A stretch of DNA of 64,000 nucleotides, from assembly GCA_002245135.1 (NCBI GenBank), contig NGBS01000584.1, positions 248,001-312,000 on the forward strand. Reading direction: 5' to 3'. Below, piece after piece: positions 25,226 to 36,741 of this stretch. The notes under the pieces were generated by a model that did not search any database, was not told where the DNA came from, and saw only the letters and a program-made list of their open reading frames with translations. Each line of letters begins with the position of its first letter. Positions within the stretch are counted from its first letter, which is position 1. This stretch comes from Proteromonas lacertae. Taxonomy: Eukaryota; Sar; Bigyra; Opalinata; Proteromonadidae. A program made the translations under genes and the position numbers.

Positions 25226-27285
25226 ATGAATTATTGGCTGATATTATTATTATTTAAATATAGTACAGAATCTTGGATTGAAGTGTATAATTCATCAACT
25301 GATCCCGTATTTGGTAAAGTTGACTATCCAAGTTTTGGTGTTACGTCCAACAATTTGTTTATTTATGGTGGTATTTCGGATAATTCATCTATTGATACAT
25401 CTAACGGAATCATTCTTAAGGAATTCAATGTGTCAGTTCACAAATATACCCCTGTTAGTTTAGAACTAGATAATACAATTCATAATAAATCATCATTTGC
25501 GTATGTTGAAGATTTAGAAGGTTTAAAATTCTATCATTTCGGTGGTTACGGTGATAATGGTTTAACTAACGAGCTCCAAGAAGTGAATTGTGATATAGAC
25601 AATAACAATTGTACTGTAAGTAAAATATCAAATGAAAACACTCCATCAAGTCGATATGGTTCAGTATTAGTATCTTACCAGAACAAATTATATCTATTTG
25701 GAGGTAAAACTGATGATACTGCTGGATGTGATAATGACATATATGAATATGATATAAATTCAAAAGAATGGGAAAAAATAGAAATATTAAATGATGGAGC
25801 AAAACCCTCCTGTCGTTATTATTCATCAGGAAGTGTATATGAAGATAGTAGTAGTAATGATAAAACTAAAGATTATTTATTAATATATGGTGGAATAAGT
25901 GTAAATAATGATAATGATTATTATTCAGATGTATGGAAGTTTTCACTTAATGACAAGAATTGGAAAGAGATTAAAATAACTGGTCCAAAGTTAAAAAGAG
26001 CATTTCATACGTGTAATTTCATAAAGGAACAATTTCTAGTACATGGTGGCTATAAGATAGGTGATAAAGTTAATACAATATCAGGTGATACTTTAGTATT
26101 AAGACCAAATGATAAAGAACCTGAATGGCAATTAGTATAATATTATTATTTGTTTATTATATAGGCTGATAAAATCAATTTACCTCGATATAAACATTCT
26201 ACTGTTGTTTTAGATAATAATTATATTATAGTAACTGGTGGTAAAAATGCGGATAATAAGAATGTAGAAGGATTATATATGTTGAATTGGGATTCTTCTA
26301 TCTCATTAAGTATATATATATATATTTTGTGTATATAGAAGTTCCACCATATGAAAATATACCAGAAATCAATCCACTAATGTATATTGCATTAATATTT
26401 CCAATAATAATATCAGTGATAATTCCATTAATATTATGTTTAGCATCTTATAGAGAAGGAATGATTATTACTAATGTATATTTATTTATTTATTTATTTA
26501 TTATTACATTAAAATAGTTTCAACAAACAATGGAAGGAATGGGAATAAGACCAGGAGTACCACAATCAGTCTTAGATAATTTAACAATAAGAAATTTCCA
26601 TAAAAATGAAGACTCTGAATATGACACATGTCCAATCTGTTTAGTAGAATTTAATGAAAATGAACAAGTCAAAGAATTACCATGCAAACATCTATTCCAT
26701 CCTCCTTGCGTTGATACTTGGTTGAATGTTAGTCAATTATGTCCAATGTGTAAATCATCAGTTTTAACTACACAACAAGAAGAAGAAAGAAGAGAACACT
26801 TACAAAATAATATTGAAGTAGAACAACAAAGAATATTTGAAATATTAGATAATGCTGATATTGATCCAAATGAAGTAGGTGTGAATAGAATACTTGAAAG
26901 AAATAATTATGTTCCACAAAATGCTAATGTTAATATCAATACTAATGCTGTAACTCCAGTAATGATGAGTGCAAATTCAGTGATAAATATAAATACATCT
27001 GGTGGTACAAGAAGATCACAAAATGATTATTCAAGATATAATGAATCTTATCCTACACCATTAATTGATAGTTTGAATAATAATAGCAGTAGTGTTGGTA
27101 ATAGCAATAGTCGAAGAGAATTTCAAAGACATTTAACTCCTTCTTCTCCTCCTCTTCCTCCTTTACATAGTACTGATAGTTTAAGATCTCATTCAAGATA
27201 TAGTGCTAATTCAAATGGCAACGAGAATGAGAATAAAGAAGAGAGGATTTTGAATGGTCCACCTAAAGATATGGAAGATATTTAA
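25226..27285 (+). CDS. Kelch-repeat ectodomain / TM / RING-H2 ubiquitin ligase
   Basis: Four exons rejoin in phase across introns at about 26138-26164, 26310-26338 and 26477-26518, giving about 620 aa. A short hydrophobic leader (MNYWLILLLF) precedes about six Kelch blades (LFIYGGISD, FYHFGGYGDNG, KLYLFGGKTDD, YLLIYGGIS, FLVHGGY, YIIVTGGKN). A single transmembrane helix follows (LMYIALIFPIIISVIIPLIL). Then comes a canonical C3H2C3 RING-H2: CPICLVEF, CKHLFHPPCVDTW, CPMC. The tail is Asn/Ser/Pro-rich and disordered. Predicted topology: propeller in the lumen or outside, RING in the cytosol, like PA-TM-RING or RNF13-type ligases but with a Kelch propeller in place of the PA domain. A membrane receptor-ligase role is inference. 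Confidence 0.85.
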
Positions 27286-27455
27286 TACAATTGTTATTCT
27301 TCATATATATATTTTCTTATTATATTTAAAATGTGTGTTATTGATGTGGAAAAATCAGAAGAATTTTTAAATATTATGTAATTATTTTTGATTATTTCCA
27401 ATAAAAAATGAAAACAAGAAAAATGAAAATATATGTTATATATAAATAGAGATTT

Positions 27456-28567
27456 TTATTTTCCTGGTTCAGGAGCAACAGCATTACCAGCAATTCCATT
27501 GCTAGATCTTCTACTAATAGAGGAATTTGAACGATGAGCTTCCTTCTTCTTCTTTGTTTTCTTCTTTTGAATCAAATCCAATGTAATATCTTTCAATACA
27601 TCTCTAATATGTAAATCTCTACTTTTAACACTAGCCAATACTTCATTCAACTTTCTAGCATTTTCACTATATTTACTCATTAAATAATCTTTGAAATAAT
27701 TATTAGTCTGTAAGTTAACAATCAATGACTTTTGTGCTTTATCAAATACACAATTATCTGATTTCTTTAATCTTCTTTGAATATCTTCCAATACATTTGG
27801 TGGAACACTAATTGAAAATGCACCAAAACTAATGAAAGTTTCATAAATCCAATCTTCATAATCTATTTTTTCATTACTTGGAGGATCTTGTTTAAATAGT
27901 GAAATATGAATATAACAATCTACAAAATGTTCCATTTGTGCTTGTTTTAGAAATTCTCTAAAATAAACTCTAGATATTGGCTTTGTTAATATTTGTTCTA
28001 AGTTCTTTACATCACTATTAAATTCATTAATTTTCTTTATTCTTCTTTTTCTTTCTCTAAATAAATAAATGAACAATGGAATAGATGATGGATATAAGAG
28101 AAGTATCTTTAAAATACCTAAAGCAACATAGAAATTAATATCAGTAGAATGTGTTAAATCCAATAACCAACTGCATAATATAATAACAAACATTTGTTGA
28201 ATTCTATTTTTATATTATTAAATAAATAAATATATATATACAGAACAATCAATAACATTATTTTAAATTGATCTTCTTTGATTCTAAACATTGAAATAAC
28301 ATATTTAATAGCAATTCCAACTAATATTAATTGAAATACACCAACCAAATGTCGATAAGTACCAATTTTACATTCAGTAAATATCTCCCTATCAGTTTCA
28401 CTATGTTCAACAATAATAGTTTGAACATCTTCAGGAAATATAAAGCCAAATGCGACATAAAATACTAATACAGCAGCTAATATTAAACACAATCTTCTCA
28501 TCATTGTATCGTTAGTGATAAATATCTTTCTACTTATATTTATACGTAATTCACATACACATAATGT

Positions 28568-28604
<37 letters not shown>

Positions 28605-30815
28605 AATAATAAACATAAATATATATATACATCAAAGAACCTGAACTACAAAAAGCAAATAATGCAATTCGACCAAAACATATATATTTCTCAGCTTCAA
28701 TTGCATAAAAGAATAGATTCATCATAGCTGTAATTCCAAATAAAGGTAATAAAAACAACATACCTGGAACTTCTGCAATAATTACACTCTTATTATGTGC
28801 TTGTAAAAATGCATCCAAACCTCCCAAACCAAAGAATAAGACTAGAAATATGCCTAATAACACATAAAATGTGGTTGATCCTACTTTATAAGATGATTCT
28901 ATTTTTTATACTAAAATTAAAGAAACTCTATTTCAATATAAATATATTGTGTAAAAAAATGATATTTTTGGTGTCCAGTAAAACACAGCTGGATATACAC
29001 TATCACATTGACAACTCCAATCTCTTTCACTATCACAATCACCTTTTTCATTACAAATTGAAGTTGTAGAAGGTCCAATAATTCTACTTGATAAATCTTT
29101 AGTATCAGAATCATTGTATATTTGAATAATCAATACATCACCATCAGAATTCAATCCATAATCATTAAAATGAATCTTTCCATAGAAAGTACTCCATTCT
29201 AAACAACTAATACCAGCACCACAATCTTCTTCTGAATTACACAACTGTCCAGTCCAACTTGCACTACCAGTACCAGAGGAATATCCACATTGGCCAAATC
29301 CATTAAATACTGTTAGTAATTTACCAAATGATTCTTCAGTGTATGGATTCATTGGATCATATCGATCATCACCATCTTGACCCATATAAGAGAGTTCAAT
29401 ACCTCTTTGAATAGTTATACCTGCAGCACTTCTATATAATAATAATATATATATATATATATATACCCTAATCCAGTATATTCAATATCAATCAATGTTT
29501 CAGCTCCAGCTGTACTAATATCTTCAAAACAATACTTCTTTATTTTGGATGGTATATATTCCAAATATTCAGCGTTACTACCCATATAAGTACCATCAGA
29601 TGTTCCTTGAGTCAAATACTTTGTATAAAATGTTAAGAATGTCCAATGAATGGATGGTAGTTTATTATATGCATTTAATCCGCTGATTGTAGCAACCATC
29701 ATTCCTTTCACATCCCATTTAATCTCCTCAGCAATCTCAATTATTGTAGGCACAGCTTCTAATTCAGTGAAGATGACTACATCTGGATTTAACTCTTTAA
29801 TTTTCCTCATCCACTTTCTCAATTCAGCTACTAAGTTAGCACCAAAAGCAGCTGTTTCTTCATGCTGTGCAAATGTGCATGTATAATTACCAGGACAATC
29901 AGAATTACTATTACAAGAGGGAGCATCTACATCATATGGATTATTACTACATCTTTTCATAATATTCTTACAGTTTCTCACTTTATTTGAATCTTCATCA
30001 CTTATTAATGATTCTATAGCATTAAATGCATTATATCCTAAATAATAGCCAAATCCTTTACTAGCTGATAATACTGCATATGTTTTAGCATCGTTTCTTT
30101 CTGAGAAGAACTCTATTGCTGTTTTTCTTATGGCATCTGGACCTTCATCTTGTAATGCATATAAAAATGAGTTTCTTTCGTTTAATAATGTTGAATCACC
30201 ATTTAAGACTATGACTGGTATATCACATCCATGTTTTCTTTCTTCTTCCTCTTCAACAGTACTTTTCATTCCATCTCTTAATTGTGAAGTATAGTCTACA
30301 CTAAATGGTGCAACTATGAAATGAGGTTTTTGAGATTCATCTCTATTACATACTTCAACTCCCTTTTCATACATTTTTGAAGATTTAAAATCTGTTGAAC
30401 CTCCATATGCCCAATCAATCACTTTTACTGCAACCAACATGCTATTTAGAGATATTAGTGATTATATAGTAATATTATACCTCTTTTCACAAGTTGTATT
30501 ACTAGAACTGGATGTCAAACATATTCCACCTTTTTCATTGATCCAGTCTCTCCAGGCAAGCACTCCTGCAGCAGTTCTTGAACCTAATAATAAAAGAATA
30601 GAGTAATGTCTTCTATACCGAATAACACATCATCACCCTTTAATTCTGCATATACTTCAACTCTTATTTTATTAGGTGGATATATATTGTCTTTTACCTC
30701 ATAATCAGAGTCTGGATGATAAAATGTGGAACACAACGACTATAATAATGTAAAAAGAACTATATACATTATTAAAACTCAATATTAATATTAAAATTAT
30801 ATATCCTATTAACAT
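27456..30815 (-). CDS. Class C-type GPCR: LIVBP ectodomain, 7TM, RGS domain
   Basis: About 8 exons. Start ATG 30815 gives a clear signal peptide (MLIGYIILILILS) once a 28-nt intron is removed; without it the frame hits a stop. The ectodomain is a type I periplasmic-binding (LIVBP/ANF receptor) fold: GSRTAAGVLAWRDWIN, PHFIVAPFS, FFSERNDAKTYAVLSAS, NPDVVIFTELEAVP, GYNAFNAIE. An EGF-like Cys cluster (CNEKGDCDSE, CQC) leads to seven hydrophobic helices (VLLGIFLVLFFGLGG through INFYVALGILKILLLYP). The cytosolic C-terminus is an RGS domain (LEQILTKPISRVYFREFLKQ ... FDKAQKSLIVNLQTNNYFKD) and a basic tail. The exon junction near 28890-28990, before TM1, is not resolved. Divergent from homoserine dehydrogenase, 71 bp between starts. 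Confidence 0.85.
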
Positions 30816-30886
30816 AACTTCTTAAAAACGTAAAACGTCTATTCAACCAAAAAAACTTGATTATAGGTTTGATCATTTTAATTTTC

Positions 30887-32321
30887 ATGAATAAAATTGT
30901 AATTGGCTTATGTGGTGCTGGAGCAGTTGGAGGAGGTATAAAACCTGATTTATAATGCATTTAGGTGTTTGTGAGATTCTAAATAGATGTAATTATAAAA
31001 TACAAGGTTTAGAAGTTGTTATTAAGATAGTATTTTTACAATTTTGTGAATATTTATTGCATAGATGTGCATGAGAGATATAAAACGTGAGAGAGATTTC
31101 ACAATTCCACCAAAATGCAAATTAACCACTGATTATAATGGTATGCAAAATGATATTTCATTATTTATTAGAAATTTTGAATGATTCTGAAATAAATATG
31201 GTTGTTGAATTGATAGGTGGTGTTACAACAGCAAAAGATATTGTATTTGGAGCTTTAAATAAAGGTAAAAATGTAGTTACGTATAAATATATATAATACA
31301 ATGTTTAGAGGCAATAAAGCATTAATATCAAAATATTTATCAGAAATTGAAGAAATACTAAACAAAAACCCAAAATTGCATTTTGGATATGAAGCAAGTG
31401 TATGTGGTGGAATTCCAATTATCCAATCACTTAGAAATGATTACGTTGGAGATAGAATTACAAATGTGATGGGAATTATAAATGGTAGTACTAATTACAT
31501 ATTATCAAAGATGCAGTTAGAGAATTTAGATTTTGATAGTGTGTTAAAAACAGCTAAAGAGCTAGGATATGTAGAGGCAGATCCTTCTGCAGATATAGAA
31601 GGGTATGATGCAAGATCAAAGTTAATAATATTAACAAGATTATGCTATGGTAAACAAGTAAAAGAAAATGAAGTTTATACTAAAGGCATTAGTCAGATTA
31701 ATGAGATTGATATTAATGAGTCAAAGTCAATGAATTGCAGTATTAAATTATTGGCATACAGTTCATTGAATAAAGAGAGAAATGAAGTTAATATGTTCGT
31801 TTCACCTGTATATAGATTAATACTCACTATAAATCATATAGGCATTAGTTCCTTTATCAAATCAAGTAGCAACAATAAATGGAGCTGGTAATATTGTTCA
31901 AATAACATCAGATAATTTGTCTAATGAGATTTACATTGGCAAAGGTGCTGGAAGATTTCCTACTGCCAATAGTGTTGTAAATGATATAGTTAGAACTTAT
32001 ACTTCAACACTTCCTGCTTTTCCTGAATTATCTAGTTCATTAGGTTTTAGTGGAGATTTTGAAATATCATGGTATATAAGACAAAAAATAAAGAAAGAAT
32101 TAGCTGAGCAAATAACTATAAAGATTGCTGCTGAAGATATAGAAGTAAATTCTCTGAATTTAAAGTATATTATAATTAATCTAATTTTTATAAATTATAG
32201 AAGTGATGGAACATTAGTTCTATTAACAGGACCATGTAAAAGGAGTAAAATCGAGAACATGCTCTCAAGTGTGTTTAGTGGCTTGGATCCTTTCTATATG
32301 CCTTACGTTAATTCTAATTAA
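30887..32321 (+). CDS. hom: Homoserine dehydrogenase
   Basis: NAD(P)-dependent reduction of aspartate semialdehyde to homoserine, the branch point to threonine and methionine. Seven exons; introns near 30937-30963, 31030-31064, 31140-31170, 31279-31306, 31809-31843 and 32164-32200 (36 nt, in frame if retained). N-terminal Rossmann motif IGLCGAGAVGGGV, then VVELIGG, EASVCGGIPII, INGSTNYILSKM, the catalytic GYVEADPSADIEGYDARSK and FSGDFEISW. A short C-terminal part ending TGPCKRSKIENML resembles the end of an ACT domain. The upstream exons are tiny and cannot be seen as a long frame. It stands alone, with no aspartokinase fusion. It implies that the organism makes at least part of this pathway; a bacterial origin is possible but not tested here. 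Confidence 0.92.
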
Positions 32322-32413
32322 AGTTTATGACTCGTCTGGTTGTAATGGTTTATTTCTAATTTACGCAAAAACCAAAATAAATAATTCCGTTTCACATTTC
32401 TTTCATTCAAATA

Positions 32414-35400
32414 ATGAAGTATTATGTTCTGTTCATATTGATTATAATATCTGCATGGTATTAATTTGTGTTTATTTTATTTGAATAGTACTGATTTTTG
32501 CTCAAAGTCAATTATAGTGAGAGATATAGCTTTACCTGTTCCTCTTAAGAGACAATATTTAAAGGATGTGGAAAATATTATTCATGCTACTGAAAGGCTG
32601 ATATGGGATATGAATTCAACAGATCTGGAGTTGACTTGGAAGAAGTGTTCTGATCATCCAGATAATCCAAATGATTATACATCATATGTGGATGATATGA
32701 CTATTAGTATGATGCATTTAAAAGGGGAAACAGATTTGAATGTAATTGGATATGAAGTATTAGAAGATGATTCAGAAGTTGATGGTATTATAAATAGTGC
32801 AGAATATATGTATAACTATAACTATTATTGTTTTCTATTAGTTTCAAAATGCTTTTAGATTCAATCTCATTTTCAGTGTCTTCAAGAATAATATTAGGTA
32901 CGAAAAACATATTAAAGTTAGAAATGTATAAATCAGGTGTTAAAACATCTGATATCTGTAAAATATCAAAAAATATTTGGGATAATGAATTTGATTATTT
33001 AAAACCATATATTCCAACAGATCCAAATATTATATCTAAGCCACAATGGATTAAACCAAGATATGATAAACTAGTAGATACAATAGCAAGGGATTATGTT
33101 CATCCAGTATATGAAAATGGAAAATATTATGGGTTATTTGTGTTGACTATAAATTATGAAGAAATGTTTAGAGATATTACTGTGGCACATGATATAAGTG
33201 AAGCTCATCATTTTGTAGTTGGTGCTACAGATGCTACATTAATCGCAGCATCTAAATATATGATTCAATTATTATTTAATACTGATAATACTGTAGTAGA
33301 ACAATATCAGACTATTAATAATTCATTAGCCAATTCAACAACAGGTTTTGAGAATGCAATTAAAGTATTTTTAGAAGATGAAAAGATGGAAACTGAATTA
33401 GACTGTAATGTAGATAATCAGAGATATTATATAACTGGAATATTAGAACTCGAATATGATTTTGCTATGATTACTGTTATTCCTACATCTAATCTATATG
33501 GTGCAAAATGGAGGTCTTATCCTGAGACTATCATGTTTCATTACTCTGATATTAATAGTAAGCCAAAGTCTGAAGTTACTATATGCAATGAAGGTAAATA
33601 TACAGCTACATTCTCATTAGCTACTAATTTTGAGTTAAATGTTACTAAGTTTATTGGTATAGAAATATTGCCACATCAAAATAAAACAATAACATTAGAG
33701 TTAGATATCAATAGTGTAAAATATATGTATGGATTATACTTATTAATTCAACCAAATGGAACTAATAGTGAATGTTATAGTACAATAGTCTCTGGTATTA
33801 GTATAATGGATAATAGTTGTACTGTAAATGATTTAACCTACGAATTAGAAGAATGTGATGGTACAAATCAGTATTTAAACTTTAAATGGGATGAGAATTC
33901 TACATGTGAAGGAGGTATAGAACTACCAAAGAGATTGAAAATAACTTGTCAATGGATGGATCATGATATAGGATTTAAAACATTTACCATTATTATAGAA
34001 GTCATATATATAGTAGTTGTACTGTTTATTGTTGTAAATACTTTTCGTCATTATACTCAATTGAGAGGTATTATTACTCCAATATTTCTTTATACATATA
34101 TTGTTGGATTGTTATTGAGACAGATTGCTTTAATATTTTTAGCATATACTGATCTAAATCATAGAAATTGTAGTAGTTTTCAAATATTAAATTCACTTGG
34201 AACTGTGGCAATGTGTTGTTCAATTACTGTCACTCTTCGACAAGGCTATATTAAATATATCAAGAAACATATTATTAGAATACATGAATATTATTATCTT
34301 GTATTACATTTATTGCCATTTCTTGTATTAATAATAATGTATGTATATATTAATCAGTTATATTATTTATTTAGTGTTTTATCAACTACAACTCCATTTT
34401 ATGATTTATGGACTGTTCAACAGGATTATGGTTTAGAAGTTTCTATTGAAACATGTCAAAGTAGTGATATTATAAAAGATTTCTTTCTGGATTTCCCAAT
34501 TGTATTTATTATTATATTTATTCATATATAATGTAAATAGTATTTATTAATCCTTATAAATCTATTCTATGGATTGTTGTTACTCATAAATAGAAAAGGA
34601 TTAGGCATTACTATTGTGCAATTTAGTCGTGGTGCAAATTGTGTGACTGTGTGTTTATTAGCTCATCCTTTATTGAAATATTTAACTCAGAATGGTTATC
34701 CAGATATGACATCTATTGGATATTGTTTTGCTGTTGAATTGTTGATTTTAACTGTTTATCAATTATGGTTTATTCCAGTCAGACAGTGGATATGTTGTAA
34801 AAATAGTGATATATCACCTGAATATAAGATATTATTTATGCAATTATTGAATGATCCAATCAGTAGACATTATTTGAAAGAACATATGAAAACATTAAGA
34901 CAAGAAGAAAAGTATAAATAATTATATATAATATTTAATTAGTATAATATTTTGGGAAGCTGTAAATGAAGTTCAAATTAATGATGTTGAAGAACCTCAC
35001 CTTACAATGTGTGTGAAACATATTTATGAAAGATTCATCAGTGAAAAAGGAGATTTAGAAATCAATATAAATGATAAAATGAAGAAGAAAATAACTGATG
35101 AAATAGGGAAAGGTAATACTAATTTATCAATCTATGATGAGGCTATGAAAGAAATAGAACAATTGATATATGTAAATGCATATCATACTTTTAGTACATC
35201 CTCAGATAGTGAATCTGCAAGTACATTATTGAATTGGTATTCAAATTTTGAAACTGTTCCAGACACATTACAATCTGCTATTTATAGAAAGATAATTCAT
35301 GATAAACCATTTTTATCACCATTTTGCTATTATATCTTTTTTATTATATTTATAATTATTATTATATTCTTTAATTCTTTTTTACTTATTGATGGATTTG

Positions 35401-35735
35401 AAAAGTGTCCAGATTGGAGAACATCAAGTGGTTTTAGTTCAATTTTATCTCCATTCCATGCAACTACCAACCAAACAGCAAAATCATCAACTGTTTTTAA
35501 ATTTGTACCATCTAATGCAAGTTCAAGAACACCATCTGTTATAAGATCACCACCACTTTCTATGGAAGAACATTTGAATAGAACTGCTAAATCTGTTGCT
35601 TGTGTTTCTTCTACAACAGCATCACTTGCATTTGGTAATAATAAATCCAAATCACATTGTGATAAAGGATCTGTACACATTCTTCCTATCAAAGTTTCAT
35701 CCCCAGGTTTGTTAAACATAAAGGAAACAACTTAA
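32414..35735 (+). CDS. Sensory GPCR: dCache-like ectodomain, 7TM, RGS domain
   Basis: Starts ATG 32414: signal peptide MKYYVLFILIIISAC formed across an intron at 32458-32488. Further introns at about 32812-32842, 34505-34542 and 34915-34944. The ectodomain (~400 aa) looks like a double-Cache sensor (long helix, then NIWDNEFDYLKPYIPTDPN, VHPVYENGKYYGLFVLTINY and a second lobe ending YDFAMITVIPTS). Seven hydrophobic helices follow (FTIIIEVIYIVVVLFIV through FAVELLILTVYQLWF). Next is an RGS domain (ILFMQLLNDPISRHYLKEHM, NIIFWEAVNEV, IYERFI), whose helices close near 35300. The T-rich stretch 35320-35395 reads as hydrophobic residues after the RGS domain and is odd; no GT-AG intron removes it. 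The Ser-rich tail to 35735 is less certain. Confidence 0.82.
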
Positions 35736-35897
35736 GATAAGGACTAATTTTTTTTTCTTCGATTAGCTAAGTGAAAATTTTATCGTTATATATATTCAAT
35801 TTTTTGCTTTATTTTAACCTTAAAAAAAGATATAATAAAAAACTAGATTTAGAATAAAATGTGAAAGATGTTTAATTAATCTATCCTCTAATGTTAT

Positions 35898-36647
35898 TTA
35901 AAATATTGTACATCCTCCTCCAGATTCTTTGGTTTTCTTTTCACTCACCTTCTCTTCTTCCTCACTTTGATGAATAATAATTGGAGCAGGTACAACTGAT
36001 TTTACTGCATTTATATCATCAGTTGTTAGATCTACTTTACTCAAACCAGCAGCAATTTCAAAGAACGTTCTATCCACATTATCACCTGTTTTAGCTGAGA
36101 CAAAATAGCTTCCAAAGTCATTCTCTTCAACAAATTGGTTATGTTTGTCTTTTGACACTGCAGACATATGGTTTAAATCTACTTTATTACCTACTACACA
36201 GATTAAAGGTAATTCTTCATTTTTGTATGTTTGTTTAATTAATCTCAACCAATCTTCAAGATCTTGGAAACTGTCATAATTTGTTACATCATAACATAAC
36301 AATATTGCTGCAGAACCGTGAATGTAATTAGACAACATTTTTGATCCAATTGACTGTCCGCCAATGTCCCACAACTGTAATGCTACTTCAACATTCTTTG
36401 GTAATGTAATTCTCTTCAAAAAGAAATCTAAGCCTATTGTTTGTTTATAGATTTTATTAAAATGATCTTGAGTAAATCTAACTGCTATTGATGTTTTTCC
36501 TACAGAACCATCTCCTAATAGCAAAATCTAAGAGTATTTACAAATTTGAGATTGTATACTTTAAATTGTTTTTGATTTAATTCACTTTCATTATCAGAAT
36601 CTCTAATACAAAATATAATGCTAATTATACGAGTGTTTGCTTTCCAT
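35898..36647 (-). CDS. RAB28: Small GTPase Rab28
   Basis: Membrane-traffic GTPase linked to cilia and the BBSome/IFT system in ciliated eukaryotes (family knowledge). Three exons: ATG 36647 gives MESKHS, a second exon SDNESELNQKQFK, then the G-domain from 36530; introns of about 28-32 nt. Diagnostic: P-loop LLGDGSVGKTSI, the Rab28-typical YKQTIGLDFFLKRITLP, switch II LWDIGGQSIGSKML (Gly-Gly where most Rabs have Ala-Gly), VGNKVDLNHM and FVSAKTGDNV. It ends GGGCTIF*, a CaaX prenylation box, as Rab28 uses instead of the usual double-Cys. Length is near the family norm (~220 aa). Start selection is supported by the acidic N-terminal SDSE-like stretch shared with human RAB28. Confidence 0.93.
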
Positions 36648-36741
36648 TTTTTAAAATGTAATTATTTACTAGTTTTGTGTAATTTACACTATAATTTACA
36701 TTTTCAAAACTCATTAAAACAACAACATATATATTATTATG

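Noticed and set aside
28890..28990. A gene boundary splitting the LIVBP ectodomain from the 7TM-RGS part
   Set aside because: The exon junction is not resolved, but spacing, strand and domain order fit one receptor gene and there is no promoter-sized gap.
30721..30775. Apparent stop codon in the signal peptide of the LIVBP receptor (MYIVLFTLL*)
   Set aside because: A 28-nt GTAT...TAG intron joined to an upstream exon gives a clean signal peptide from ATG 30815, so it is not a pseudogene.
35330..35719. Minus-strand 129-aa frame with fairly normal composition
   Set aside because: Antisense to the Ser-rich tail of the dCache receptor; no family recognised and no supporting exons.
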